Assembly (NCBI RefSeq): GCF_000819865.1
Contig: NZ_CDDF01000001.1
Location: 132,036 to 196,035 of the forward strand
Length of the DNA: 64,000 nucleotides
DNA from: Aeromonas eucrenophila
GTDB lineage: Bacteria; Pseudomonadota; Gammaproteobacteria; Enterobacterales; Aeromonadaceae
Direction: 5' to 3'
Below, one piece after another: positions 1 through 8,963 of the stretch; within the stretch, counting starts at the first letter, position 1; every line of letters starts with the position of its first letter. Both the position numbers and the translations under genes were made by a program. The notes below the pieces were generated by a model that saw nothing but the letters and a program-made list of their open reading frames with translations, was not told where the DNA came from and ran no database searches.

Positions 1-45
1 CTCATAACCCGAAGGTCGTCAGTTCAAATCTGGCCCCCGCAACCA
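1..45 (+). tRNA. initiator tRNA-fMet (CAU), 3' part only
   Basis: The first 45 bases are identical to the 3' part of the complete tRNA at 157-233: the last anticodon-loop bases starting CTCATAA, the CCC half of the anticodon stem, the variable and T-arm, the acceptor 3' strand and an encoded CCA. The 5' part lies outside the window. Two tandem copies resemble the metZWV type of initiator cluster in other gammaproteobacteria. Confidence 0.9.
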
Positions 46-156
46 ACTATTTGTGTGCATGGCACGGCATCTGCCGCTGCGATGCTGCGAAGACACAAGC
101 TGCTACTGCTCGGCAGGCTTGTGGTGAAAAGTCCTGGCAACAGGCAACAATTCGGA

Positions 157-233
<77 letters not shown>

Positions 234-381
234 ACTTTTTTCTCGATCCCCCCAGTTTTCCCTCGTATTGAGCCAATCCTGTTTATCTCCCTGATCTTGC
301 ACATTAATTTCAAGACACTGGGCGTTCCTGGCATTTGTTCGGTATCATCTTGGCTTCTGTTCATGGATGAGGCCTCTCCTT

Positions 382-1875
382 ATGCTGCAACCCTTTCGTT
401 ATCACCCTCCCAAGATAGAGATTGAAGACGCCAGCCTGACTGAGGTCATGGCAAGCCAGGTGCCCGTCAGGCTGCTGCTGATAGCCGACACCGAGCGTAG
501 CCAGCGCCTGGCAGAGCCCGCCTTTGCCGGCGTTGCGGCCCAGCTAGCCCTGGGTCAGAAGGCGCCGTACCGGTTGGCCGACGCCCAGGGCCTGCAACTG
601 GTGATCTTCGTGGATCCCGCGGCGAGCCAGGATCATCGGCTCTACAAGCAGGTTCGCACCTGGGTCGCCCCCTTGGCTGGCCTCAAGGTAGAGACCCTGG
701 CGCTGCATCTGGCCGGGTTCGACGACGACACCCGAGCACGTCTGGCAGAGCTGGTACTCGCCACCCTGCTCGCGGCCAATGTGCCGTTGCCCCATCACAA
801 GCAGCAAGCCGAGACGCCGGTTTGCTACCAGCGACTGACAATCTCCCCGTCCTGTCGGCTGGACCTGACCCGGATCCTGGCCGAGGCGGAGGGCAATGGC
901 TTGGCGCGCCACCTCGCCGTGCTGCCGGCGTCCGATCTGACGGCTCGCAGCTATCGCGCCTGTGCACGGCAGCTTGCCCAAGAGGAGGGTTGGCAGTGGC
1001 AGGAGCATGACGAGGCCGCGCTCGCCAAGCTCGGCGCCGGCGCCTTCCTGGCGGTGGCCAGTGGATCTGAGGATAACCAGGCCGCCATCGTCAAACTCAG
1101 CTATTGCCCGGCCAAGCCTGCACGCCGCATCGCCCTGGTGGGCAAGGGGATCTGCCACGATTCCGGCGGTTATAACCTCAAAGTCGGCGGCAGCATGTAT
1201 GGCATGCACCTGGACATGGGGGGCAGCGCCGTGGCGCTGGGCACCCTCCTTGCGATAAGCAGAGCCAAGTTGCCCATTGAGGTGCACTGCTGGCTCGCCA
1301 TCGCCGAGAACCACATTGGTCCAAGGGCCTATCGACCCGGCGAGGTGGTGACCGCGGTCAACGGCACCACCATAGAGGTGGTGGACACCGATGCCGAGGG
1401 GCGCATGGTGCTGGCGGATGCCCTCGCCATGGCGGCGCAGGACAAGCCGGACTTGCTGATCGACTACGCCACCCTGACCGGTGCCTGCAAGCGGGCGCTT
1501 GGCAGCCGCTACAGCGGCGCCTTCACCAATCGTCCCGAATGGCTCCTTGGTCTGATAAGCCTGGGTCAGCGTAGCGGTGAGCGGGTCTGGCCCTTCCCGC
1601 TGGATGAGGACTACGACGACAACCTCGATAGCGAGTGGGCCGACCTGTTACAGTGCGCGCCGGGAGCCTCGCCGGATCACATCGATGCCGCCCGCTTCCT
1701 CAGCCGCTTCGTTCCCCAGGAGACCCCCTGGCTGCACCTCGATCTGAGCGGTTTTCGCAACAAGGGTGGCAACGGCGTGGTCAGCAGCGAGGTGACGGGT
1801 TTCGGGGTCAGGCTGACGCTGGACCTGCTTGACAGCCCCCTCGGCCTTGATGCACTCGATGAACAAGATAAATAA
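382..1875 (+). CDS. M17 (leucyl aminopeptidase) family metallopeptidase
   Basis: This is a cytosolic two-metal aminopeptidase of the PepA/M17 family, which removes N-terminal residues from peptides. The C-terminal half carries the family's active site: the GKG lysine followed by the HDSGG aspartate, a second lysine in NLKVGG, the aspartate of DMGG, and the signature DTDAEGRM supplying metal-binding D and E and the catalytic R. The N-terminal third is the divergent domain expected in this family. I chose ATG 382 because GAGG ends 9 bases upstream; the in-frame ATG at 367 has no ribosome site and would add five residues. The protein is about 497 residues. It is a divergent paralogue rather than canonical PepA, so the substrate is unknown. 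yjjG follows 8 bases later and may be cotranscribed. Confidence 0.88.
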   Translation: MLQPFRYHPPKIEIEDASLTEVMASQVPVRLLLIADTERSQRLAEPAFAGVAAQLALGQKAPYRLADAQGLQLVIFVDPAASQDHRLYKQVRTWVAPLAGLKVETLALHLAGFDDDTRARLAELVLATLLAANVPLPHHKQQAETPVCYQRLTISPSCRLDLTRILAEAEGNGLARHLAVLPASDLTARSYRACARQLAQEEGWQWQEHDEAALAKLGAGAFLAVASGSEDNQAAIVKLSYCPAKPARRIALVGKGICHDSGGYNLKVGGSMYGMHLDMGGSAVALGTLLAISRAKLPIEVHCWLAIAENHIGPRAYRPGEVVTAVNGTTIEVVDTDAEGRMVLADALAMAAQDKPDLLIDYATLTGACKRALGSRYSGAFTNRPEWLLGLISLGQRSGERVWPFPLDEDYDDNLDSEWADLLQCAPGASPDHIDAARFLSRFVPQETPWLHLDLSGFRNKGGNGVVSSEVTGFGVRLTLDLLDSPLGLDALDEQDK

Positions 1876-1883
1876 GGGATCCC

Positions 1884-2567
1884 GTGAAAGTACCAAGTTA
1901 TGACTGGGTGTTGTTCGATCTGGACGAAACGCTCCTCGATTTCCCGGTCGCCAAGGCGCTGGAGCAGACGCTGCAGATCTACGGCGTCATGCCCACCCCG
2001 CCCAAGATGGCGGAGTACCACGCGCTGAACCAGAAATTGTGGCAGCAATACAACTCCGGCGAGATCGATGCCGCCCACCTGCAGCAGACCCGCTTCTCGT
2101 TGTTTGCCGAGCAGGTCGATGTGGCGCCCATGGCGATGAACGACACCTTCTTGCAGCAGATCATCGCCCTGAGCATGCCGCTGGACGGGGTGGTCGAGAC
2201 GCTGCAGGCGTTCCAGCAAAGGGGCGTGCGGATGGGGATCATCACCAACGGCTTCAGCCTGCCCCAGCGGGGCCGTCTGGACAAGCTGGGCTGGAGCGAG
2301 TGGTTCGAGCCGCTGGTGATCTCCGACGAGGTGCATGTCACCAAGCCGGCCGCCGCCATCTTCCTGCATGCCCTCGATCTGATGGGGCAACCGAGCCCGG
2401 CCCGGGTGCTGATGGTGGGGGATAATCCCAAGACCGACATCGCCGGCGCCGCGGCCCAGGGGTTGGCCACCTGCTGGTACAACCCGGAGCGCCACGACAC
2501 GCCGTGCGAGTCGACCCACGAGATCCACCACTTCGCGCACCTCAACGCCATCGTGCTGGGGCAATAA
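1884..2567 (+). CDS. yjjG: pyrimidine 5'-nucleotidase YjjG (HAD superfamily)
   Basis: This is a HAD-superfamily nucleotide phosphatase. YjjG dephosphorylates pyrimidine nucleoside monophosphates and is regarded as a house-cleaning enzyme against non-canonical nucleotides. Motif I is FDLDETL with the two catalytic aspartates at residues 12 and 14. Motif II is IITNG, and motif IV is MVGDNPKTDI, with the conserved lysine of VTKP before it. Length (227 residues) and collinearity match E. coli YjjG closely. Translation starts at GTG 1884 behind AAGGGA, 8 bases after the aminopeptidase stop, so the pair is likely an operon. A strong terminator follows. Confidence 0.9.
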   Translation: MKVPSYDWVLFDLDETLLDFPVAKALEQTLQIYGVMPTPPKMAEYHALNQKLWQQYNSGEIDAAHLQQTRFSLFAEQVDVAPMAMNDTFLQQIIALSMPLDGVVETLQAFQQRGVRMGIITNGFSLPQRGRLDKLGWSEWFEPLVISDEVHVTKPAAAIFLHALDLMGQPSPARVLMVGDNPKTDIAGAAAQGLATCWYNPERHDTPCESTHEIHHFAHLNAIVLGQ

Positions 2568-2599
2568 GCGAAGGCGCCAATCTGGCGCAGCAATGAAAA

Positions 2600-2626
2600 A
2601 GGCAGCCTCAAGGCTGCCTTTTTGTA
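2600..2626 (+). terminator. rho-independent terminator after yjjG
   Basis: AGGCAGCC, a short loop and GGCTGCCT are followed by TTTTTGTATTTT. The hairpin lies 33 bases after the yjjG stop. Convergent gene 2639-3895 ends just beyond it, and the A-run before the stem may let it work in both directions. Confidence 0.85.
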
Positions 2627-2638
2627 TTTTACCTAGCC

Positions 2639-3895
2639 TCAGCGGGCGAGACGACTGAGCAGCCAGGATTCGAGCAGGGCGACCCCGGAGGCCAGCACGG
2701 ATTCGTCGAAGTCGAACTCCGGATGGTGGTGAGGGGCCGTCAGCTTGGCGCCCAGGATCAGATAGGCTGCCTCGCCGCCGCTGCGCTGCACCCGCTCGAT
2801 GAGAAAACCTGCGTCTTCGCTGGCGCCGAAACGGCGGGTATGAACCGTCGCCAGCTTGAGCGCCTGCGCCAGCGGTACTATTTCCTCGAGCAAGGCCGGG
2901 CTGTTCTCGATGCCGATGGCTTCCCCCTGCTTGCGGATGAGGTAGGTGGCTCCCTGCATCAGGGCGGCCCCTTCCACTATCTGCTGTACCTGACCAAACA
3001 TGTAGTCGTTGAGCTCAGGGGTGGCGCCGCGGGTCTCACCCTGCAGGCGGGCGTGCCCCGGGATCACGTTGCGCCCGCTGCCGCCGCTGAGCTGACCCAC
3101 GTTGATGCGGGTCATGCCGTCGCGATGGCGCGCGATGCCGAGCATGGCGGTGGTGGCCATGCAGGCCGCCGCCAGCGCATTGCTGCCGGCGTTGGGCTCG
3201 AGGCCCGCATGGGCGGCGCGCCCCATAAACTCCACATCGAATTTGGTGGAGCAGAGAAACTCGGTGGGATTGACCACCAGCTCGCCACTGTCCGCATGAA
3301 TGCCGATGTGCAGCGCCAGCAGGGCATCCACGTCGTCGAGCTGGCCACCGGCCGCCAACGCCTTGCCGCCGCGGCAGCCCTCTTCGGCGGGCTGGAAGAA
3401 CAGCTTGATGCGACCGTTGAGCCGCTCGGACAGGGCGGCAATGCGCTCGGCCAGCACCAGCCCGATGGCGGTGTGACCGTCGTGGGCACAGGCGTGCATC
3501 CAGCCCGGATTGCTGGATCGCCATCCCTCCTGGCTGGGAACATGCTGCTCCTGCTCGCTCTCATTCACTTCCACCGCATCGATGTCGAAGCGCAGCGCCA
3601 GGGTCGGGCCCGGACGGCCCGTCTCCCACAAGCCCATCACCCCCGTTATCTCTTCGATGCGGGCCAGCCAGTCGGGATGAGCCCCCTGACGAAGGGCGCG
3701 CTCCTTCTGGGCTTGCACATCTATCTCTCGGCCCATGATGAGATTGCTGGCCAGCAGCTTGTCGCCCAGCATGACGGAGAAACCGAGTTCAGACAGATGG
3801 TGAGCGATGAGGGAGCTGGTACGAAATTCACACCAGGCCGCTTCGGGCAGACGATGAAGGTCACGGCGCCAGTGGCGCAGAGCATCCTGAGTCAT
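2639..3895 (-). CDS. M20-family amidohydrolase, AbgA-like
   Basis: This is a cytosolic metal-dependent amidohydrolase of the M20D group. It aligns from end to end with AbgA, the catalytic subunit that cleaves p-aminobenzoyl-glutamate. Shared stretches include LSHWRRD-like and WVEFRT-like N-terminal segments, TGRPGP, the metal motif MHACAHDGHTAIGL (the usual HACGHDGH has G changed to A), QPAEEG, and C-terminal HHHPEFDFDE. I chose the ATG at 3895 because AGGAA lies upstream at good spacing and the N-terminus then matches AbgA; the longer open frame adds 37 unlikely residues. It is 418 residues long. No abgB or abgT neighbour is present, so the true substrate (an amidated or acylated amino acid) is open. 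Confidence 0.82.
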   Translation of the reverse strand: MTQDALRHWRRDLHRLPEAAWCEFRTSSLIAHHLSELGFSVMLGDKLLASNLIMGREIDVQAQKERALRQGAHPDWLARIEEITGVMGLWETGRPGPTLALRFDIDAVEVNESEQEQHVPSQEGWRSSNPGWMHACAHDGHTAIGLVLAERIAALSERLNGRIKLFFQPAEEGCRGGKALAAGGQLDDVDALLALHIGIHADSGELVVNPTEFLCSTKFDVEFMGRAAHAGLEPNAGSNALAAACMATTAMLGIARHRDGMTRINVGQLSGGSGRNVIPGHARLQGETRGATPELNDYMFGQVQQIVEGAALMQGATYLIRKQGEAIGIENSPALLEEIVPLAQALKLATVHTRRFGASEDAGFLIERVQRSGGEAAYLILGAKLTAPHHHPEFDFDESVLASGVALLESWLLSRLAR

Positions 3896-4166
3896 GGTAA
3901 TTCCTGCATGGCGAAACCAGCGGACATTGTGACGGGCAGGGAAGCAAGAGTAAATCCCGCAGCAGAAATGCAACAAGGGGAGCGATAGGCTCCCCTTGAC
4001 GATCATGGTGATGGGTTGGCGGTAAAACCGTCAACACTCGCTATAAATGCCAGCTTGGCATTAGATGTTGTTCGAGTGCGTCAAAAACAAGGCTGTGTGC
4101 CTGATTAACCAACGCTAAAGGAGCGGCGAGAGTCAAACTGAGCCATGCTCTGGCGAATTAACCGAC

Positions 4167-4250
4167 TCAAAGCTGGGACAGCGAGGGCAGAGAGACGGCC
4201 ACCAGAGTGAAAAATACGGTAAAAACGGCGGTAACAACGAACTCTTTCAT
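4167..4250 (-). CDS. possible 27-residue single-helix membrane peptide
   Basis: ATG at 4250 lies behind AAGGGAG at workable spacing. The frame reads MKEFVVTAVFTVFF, then LVAVSLP and a short SLSQL tail before TGA. The peptide is one hydrophobic helix with a charged N-terminus, the usual look of a bacterial small membrane protein. I do not recognise it. The A+T-rich stretch just upstream (about 4260-4460) could hold its promoter. A leader peptide is possible, but no regulated gene follows closely on this strand. Confidence 0.4.
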   Translation of the reverse strand: MKEFVVTAVFTVFFTLVAVSLPSLSQL

Positions 4251-5060
4251 TATTGTGTCTCCCTTGGCTGACTGTTGATGAGACCAAGATACCACAATGG
4301 CCCGTTAAAACAATGATAAATGTATTTTTATGGGGGTTTGTTTGATGTTGCCACTCCAAGCTTTGTTTTTTAATGTTTATGGGTTTTTTATAGCCTGTCA
4401 CCCTGTTTGGTGCGGTTTTGAGAGTGATATTTTGATTTAATTTATTTAAAATCAATGCATTACAATTTTATGCGCTGATAATTTAATGGGCTTTATATGA
4501 GGCTTTTTTGGTTTTTTGAAACTTATCTGGCCCATAAAGGCCATTTTTACGTCGCAATCTGTCGCCTGGGTAGCGTTGGCGTGCTCTGATCAAGGATTCC
4601 ATCCCCATAACCATTTTTCATCTAGGCCTCCCAGCCAATCTTCGTCTGGACAGCCACTTATCGGCATGGTCGAACGACAGAAATGCCAGTTAGCAGGCTG
4701 ACAACACTTGATGTCCGGATTAGCGTCTGGGCAGATTCGGCTGGTAGATGTCATGGCCTCTATCTGGTGGCGGTGCTGAATAACGCGATATATGCCGGTC
4801 GGCGACACCGATGCAGAGCCTGTGTCTGCCAAGGCAAGGTAGCGGGCGAACGAATAAGAGCGAGATAACGGCAGCGATGGGGCTGATGAGGTCCTGACAC
4901 CTAGCTGCACGACGCCTGGTGGCCGCAGAGACAATATCTGTGGATAAGGGAAACCAGCTGCATTGCAGTCGCGGGGGGAGGTGATCACTCTGGGTTGCTA
5001 CATAGTCGCCGCCGAGACCATCATCCGTCCCAAGGCAGGCGCAGGTCACTGGGAGGGGGA
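4251..5060. other. long intergenic region without a recognisable gene
   Basis: The first part, about 4290-4520, is A+T-rich and fits a promoter region for the leftward small ORF. The remainder, 4520-5060, has ordinary composition with several overlapping open frames of 60-130 codons. None has a good ribosome site, domain or codon pattern. I see no RNA gene or repeat here. Confidence 0.5.
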
Positions 5061-5088
5061 AAAAAAACCCTCCAACGGAGGGTTTTTG
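5061..5088 (-). terminator. rho-independent terminator of pfkA
   Basis: Read leftwards, the strand gives AAAAACCCTCC, a three-base loop, GGAGGG and a T-run. It sits 30 bases past the pfkA stop. Confidence 0.85.
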
Positions 5089-5117
5089 TCACAACATCCT
5101 GTAAAGCGCGCTTGGGC

Positions 5118-6089
5118 TTAGAACAGGGTGGTGGAGAGATCGTACAGCTCCTGATCGAACGGGCGCTTGAGGTTCTCGATACAGTCGATGATGTCGTGGT
5201 GCACCATCTCGTTGCCCTGGATACCGACGCAGCGGCCACCCTGGCCGGCCAGCAGTTGCTCGACGGCGAAGGCGCCCATGCGGCTGGACATGATGCGATC
5301 GCGCGCGGTCGGTGAACCGCCACGCTGGATGTGGCCCAGGATGGTGGCGCGGGTCTCACGGCCGGTCATGGCTTCGATGTCTTTGGCCAGGGCGTTCACA
5401 TCGGTGACGTGCTCACAGATGGTGATGATGGCGTGCTTCTTGCCCTTGGCTTCCCCTTCGCGGATCTGTTGCAGCAGCTTCTCTTTGTCAAAAGCCACTT
5501 CCGGCACGATCACGTACTCGGCGCCACCGGCCACCGCGGCAGACATGGCGAGATCGCCGCAGTGGCGACCCATGATCTCGACCACGGAGATGCGGTGGTG
5601 GGAGCTGCAGGTGTCGCGCAGACGGTCGATGGCGTCAACCACCACGTTCAGGGCGGTGTCAAAACCGATGGTGAAGTCGGTACCGGCGATGTCGTTATCG
5701 ATGGTGCCCGGCAGGCCGATGCAGGGGAAGCCCTCTTCGGTCAGCTTCTTGGCGCCCATGTAGGAGCCGTCACCGCCGATCACCACCAGGGCGTCGATGC
5801 CGTGCTTCTTCAGGTTCTCGATGGCCTCGGCACGGACTTTCGGGTCCTTGAAGGCGGGGAAACGGGCGGAGCCCAAGAAGGTGCCACCACGATTGACCAC
5901 GTCGGAGACGCTGTGGCGCTCGAGCTTGACGATCCTGTCCTGATGCAGACCGAGGTAGCCATCATAGATGCCGTAGACTTCCAGGCCATGATGCAGACCG
6001 GCGCGCACCACGGCGCGGATGGCTGCGTTCATACCCGGTGCGTCACCACCACTGGTCAAAACACCAATACGTTTGATTTGCTTGGTCAT
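5118..6089 (-). CDS. pfkA: 6-phosphofructokinase isozyme I
   Basis: PfkA phosphorylates fructose 6-phosphate with ATP to fructose 1,6-bisphosphate, the committed step of glycolysis, as a cytosolic tetramer. The frame contains the N-terminal ATP loop [21 protein letters not shown], the catalytic PGTIDND segment with the proton-accepting aspartate, [10 protein letters not shown] for substrate binding, and GHIQRGGSP. It is nearly collinear with E. coli PfkA at 323 residues. I chose the ATG at 6089, with AGAGG 6 bases before it and MTKQIKRIG matching the family start; the longer frame adds 11 spurious residues. It lies downstream of tpiA on the same strand, with a hairpin between them, so it probably has its own promoter. 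Confidence 0.97.
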   Translation of the reverse strand: MTKQIKRIGVLTSGGDAPGMNAAIRAVVRAGLHHGLEVYGIYDGYLGLHQDRIVKLERHSVSDVVNRGGTFLGSARFPAFKDPKVRAEAIENLKKHGIDALVVIGGDGSYMGAKKLTEEGFPCIGLPGTIDNDIAGTDFTIGFDTALNVVVDAIDRLRDTCSSHHRISVVEIMGRHCGDLAMSAAVAGGAEYVIVPEVAFDKEKLLQQIREGEAKGKKHAIITICEHVTDVNALAKDIEAMTGRETRATILGHIQRGGSPTARDRIMSSRMGAFAVEQLLAGQGGRCVGIQGNEMVHHDIIDCIENLKRPFDQELYDLSTTLF

Positions 6090-6217
6090 GAGTGCCTCTG
6101 GATCTGAGTTGTCGAAAATCAATATCTGAAAATAGGGTCAGCCACTTTTACTATATCGGCTTTCCTATGAAGCGAGAGGGACCCATAGGAAAGGAATATA
6201 CGAAACGCCATATACAA

Positions 6218-6241
6218 GAGAGGGGCCAGGCCCCTCTCTTT
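6218..6241 (-). terminator. hairpin after tpiA
   Basis: GAGAGGGGCC and GGCCCCTCTC form a perfect 10-bp stem with a one-base centre, 8 bases past the tpiA stop. The leftward T-tract (TTGTATATG) is weak, so termination may be partial. Confidence 0.6.
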
Positions 6242-6248
6242 GCGCGCC

Positions 6249-7004
6249 TTACTTGGCGGCGCCAGCGATGATCTGGGAGAAGTCGTCCACTTTCAGGGAC
6301 GCACCACCCACCAGGCCACCGTCGATGTCCGGCTGACCGAACAGGTCGGCGGAGGTCGCGCCAGTCACGGAGCCACCGTACAGGATCTGTACCTTGGCAG
6401 CCACTGAGCCATCGAAGCTGGCCAGGTACTGACGGATGTGGGCGTGAACGGCCTGAGCGATTTCCGGGGTAGCGGTCTTGCCGGTACCGATGGCCCATAC
6501 CGGCTCATAGGCAACGACGGCGTTCTCGAAGGAGGCGATGCCACAACGGTCGATCACGGCTTTCAGCTGGGTTTCAACCACGGTGTTGGTGGTGCCGGCT
6601 TCGAACTGCGCCAGGGTTTCACCGATGCACAGTACCGGGACGAGGCCTGCTTTCTGGATGACTTCGTACTTGGCGGCAACCACGTCGTCGGTCTCTGCGT
6701 GCAGGGTACGACGCTCGCTGTGGCCGACCAGGGAGTAGGTGCAACCGAAGGCTTTGAGCATGGAGGGGGCGTTTTCACCGGTGAAGGCGCCGGACTCGTG
6801 AAGGTCGGCATTCTGGGCGCCGTAGGCGATCTTGGTGCCTGCGGTCAGTTGCTCAACCAGACCCAAAAAGATAACCGGCGGGCAGACGGCGACTTGTACC
6901 GAAGGATGCGCGGCAGCAGCCGGGGTCAGTCCTTTGATCAGAGCTTCTACAGAAGCCTTGGTGCCGTTCAGTTTCCAGTTACCCATTACCAGGTGCTGTC
7001 TCAT
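6249..7004 (-). CDS. tpiA: triosephosphate isomerase
   Basis: TpiA interconverts dihydroxyacetone phosphate and glyceraldehyde 3-phosphate as a cytosolic TIM-barrel dimer. Catalytic and signature residues are visible: GNWKLNG with the active N and K, the histidine of VGHSERR, the glutamate of AYEPVWAIGTG, and the phosphate-binding LYGGSV and GGLVGGASL loops. The 251-residue length is normal. AGGAGA precedes the ATG at suitable spacing. It sits upstream of pfkA on the same strand, so two glycolytic genes are neighbours here. Confidence 0.97.
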   Translation of the reverse strand: MRQHLVMGNWKLNGTKASVEALIKGLTPAAAAHPSVQVAVCPPVIFLGLVEQLTAGTKIAYGAQNADLHESGAFTGENAPSMLKAFGCTYSLVGHSERRTLHAETDDVVAAKYEVIQKAGLVPVLCIGETLAQFEAGTTNTVVETQLKAVIDRCGIASFENAVVAYEPVWAIGTGKTATPEIAQAVHAHIRQYLASFDGSVAAKVQILYGGSVTGATSADLFGQPDIDGGLVGGASLKVDDFSQIIAGAAK

Positions 7005-7139
7005 CTTGTATATCTCCTAGGCATTTGATTGCGCGACATTATATGAATTGAACCGAGCCCAAGATAGCTGACCCGGCGGCAAATGACGTAATTTTTTTTC
7101 GCTTTCCTGATCCAAATCAGGAATGCAATCGTCGATCGC

Positions 7140-7910
7140 TCATTCGTTAACCTGACCCCGCAGACGGGCCCACCATACCCCAATCCATTCGTGAATGGCA
7201 GCCTCGGAATACATCAGATAACGACCCTTGGGCAGGTAAGTGTAGAGAGGTTGTGGCTGCTGGCTCTGCTTGGCGGTGTAATCCGTGGGGGCCGGCACCG
7301 CATCGAGTCCTTGTCCCTGATAGAGCGCCATGGCCCTCGGCAAGTGGGTGGCCGAGCTCACCAGCGCCACTCGCTTGCCCTTGAGCAAGCGGGCTATGCT
7401 GACCGCCTCGTCGTGGGTGTCTTTGTTGTTTTCAAACAACGTCATCCGGGATCTGTCTATGCCCAGACTCGCCGCCATGCGGGCGTTGACCTCGGCGTTG
7501 GACAGGGGATCTCCCGCCACGGCGCCGGAGAAGACGAGTTGGGCATCAGGGTAAGCCTGGGCCAGACGAACTCCTTCCAGGGTGCGCGCCAACGCTATGT
7601 TGTTCTGCCAGGAACGCTCGGGCACTGCCGGATCGCTGACATGACCGTTGCCGAGCACGACGATGGCCTCGATGTCCGGGTGCTGGTTTATCTCGAAGGG
7701 CGGATAGGTCTGCTCCAGGGAGCGGGCCAACTCATAGCTTATCGGCCGCATTCCCATCAGGGCGACGATCGCCAGAGAAAGGGTGGCCAAGAGCTTGCCG
7801 GTTCTCTGGAAGCGGGTGAACCAGAGCAGCAGCAGCGCCAGCAGCAATAAGGAGAGGGAGAAGGGCAGCGGCATTAGCAGCTGGCCTAGCCATTTTTTAA
7901 GCTCAAACAC
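7140..7910 (-). CDS. elyC: envelope biogenesis factor ElyC (DUF218/YdcF family)
   Basis: This is an inner-membrane protein with a periplasmic DUF218 domain. In E. coli, ElyC (formerly YcbC) supports peptidoglycan synthesis and lipid-carrier metabolism at low temperature. The first about 60 residues hold two hydrophobic helices (PLPFSLSLLLLALLLLWF and a second around residues 43-60). The DUF218 domain follows with IVVLGNGH, GEGVR-like, FSGAVAG, DTHDEAV and SATHLPRAM. Length (256 residues) and sequence are collinear with E. coli ElyC. As I recall, elyC and cmoM run in the same direction in Enterobacteriaceae; here they are divergent, with about 120 bases between them. Confidence 0.88.
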   Translation of the reverse strand: MFELKKWLGQLLMPLPFSLSLLLLALLLLWFTRFQRTGKLLATLSLAIVALMGMRPISYELARSLEQTYPPFEINQHPDIEAIVVLGNGHVSDPAVPERSWQNNIALARTLEGVRLAQAYPDAQLVFSGAVAGDPLSNAEVNARMAASLGIDRSRMTLFENNKDTHDEAVSIARLLKGKRVALVSSATHLPRAMALYQGQGLDAVPAPTDYTAKQSQQPQPLYTYLPKGRYLMYSEAAIHEWIGVWWARLRGQVNE

Positions 7911-8028
7911 AGCGTCGTCGTCCTTGAGTTTTCAGCGGATCCGGGATGTGACAGAATACCCCTCTTTTTTCCTGTGGCCCAACCCTGTGTGCGCTCAGTC
8001 TGCGAGCGGCGAACAGGGGCGGCCGAAG

Positions 8029-8817
8029 ATGAGTGTTGTCTTGAAGCAAGATCAGAGTTTTGACGGACGCGCCGACAAGTTCGCCCGCAACATTTACGAC
8101 TCCACCAAGGGGCGCATTCGCACTACCGTGGTGTGGAGCGACATCGAAGCCTGTCTGGCCCGGCTCGGCAACCGGCCGCTGCGGATCCTGGATGCGGGGG
8201 GCGGTTTTGGCTACTTCGCCCAGAAGCTCGCGGCCATGGGCCATCAGGTGGAGCTGTGCGATCTGTCGGCAGAGATGCTGGCGCTGGCCCGGACCCAGAT
8301 CGCCGAACAGGGGCTCGAAGACAGAATTCGTCTCATCCATTGCCCCATTCAGGATCTGAAACAGCACCTGAGCGGAACCTTTGATCTGGTGCTCTGCCAC
8401 GCCGTGCTGGAGTGGCTCGCCGAGCCCCGCCAGACCCTGCTCGGTCTGTTCCCTTTCGTCAATGCAGGGGGCATACTGTCGCTGCTTTTCTACAACCGTC
8501 ACGGCCTGTTGTTCCAGAGCCTGGTGGTGGGCAATTTCGACTATGTGCGCCAGGGGCTGAACAAGAAACGCCAGACCGCCCTGACCCCCACCAATCCGCA
8601 GTTGCCGGAACAGGTGTACGACTGGATCGGGCGAGGGGGCCTCAAGATCATCGGCAAGACCGGGGTGCGCGTCATCCACGACTACATGCGCCACAAGCAG
8701 GATCAGCACGAGAAGTTCGACGATCTGCTGGCCATGGAGCAGCAGTACTGCCGTCAGGAGCCCTTCGTCTCCCTTGGCCGCTATATCCATGTGATGGCGC
8801 AAAAACCGGTCGCTTGA
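8029..8817 (+). CDS. cmoM: tRNA 5-carboxymethoxyuridine methyltransferase CmoM
   Basis: CmoM (SmtA) uses S-adenosylmethionine to methylate carboxymethoxyuridine at tRNA position 34, giving the mcmo5U wobble base. The Rossmann methyltransferase begins with RILDAGGGFGYFAQ (motif I) and has VELCDLS as motif II; HAVLEWLAEP and LSLLFYNRHGLL are family-specific, as is GKTGVRVIHDY near the C-terminus. It aligns along its length with E. coli CmoM. I chose ATG 8029, giving MSVVLKQDQSFDG and 262 residues; the longer open frame runs back through elyC and is not credible. Its ribosome site is weak. It heads the mukFEB cluster as in Enterobacteriaceae. Confidence 0.93.
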   Translation: MSVVLKQDQSFDGRADKFARNIYDSTKGRIRTTVVWSDIEACLARLGNRPLRILDAGGGFGYFAQKLAAMGHQVELCDLSAEMLALARTQIAEQGLEDRIRLIHCPIQDLKQHLSGTFDLVLCHAVLEWLAEPRQTLLGLFPFVNAGGILSLLFYNRHGLLFQSLVVGNFDYVRQGLNKKRQTALTPTNPQLPEQVYDWIGRGGLKIIGKTGVRVIHDYMRHKQDQHEKFDDLLAMEQQYCRQEPFVSLGRYIHVMAQKPVA

Positions 8818-8963
8818 GACCCTGGCCGTCGCAGTCGATGCCATTTTTGCGGGATTTAGCCGCCAGAGCACCCATCGGCTCTGGCCTATACACAACGAGC
8901 GGGAGCGATGCGCACATGAGGTGCGTGCCGGCCCCTCGGTTATAACAACGAGATGATAACGTC

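Noticed and set aside
544..1314. Leftward open frame of 256 codons opposite the aminopeptidase gene
   Set aside because: It lies wholly opposite a gene with a complete active site; long antisense frames are expected in G+C-rich DNA.
4516..5049. Overlapping frames of 60-130 codons in the region before pfkA
   Set aside because: No ribosome site, no consistent codon pattern and no family resemblance.
8862..8885. Hairpin between cmoM and mukF as a terminator
   Set aside because: An 8-bp stem exists (GCCAGAGC/GCTCTGGC) but no T-run follows, and the next gene probably belongs to the same cluster.
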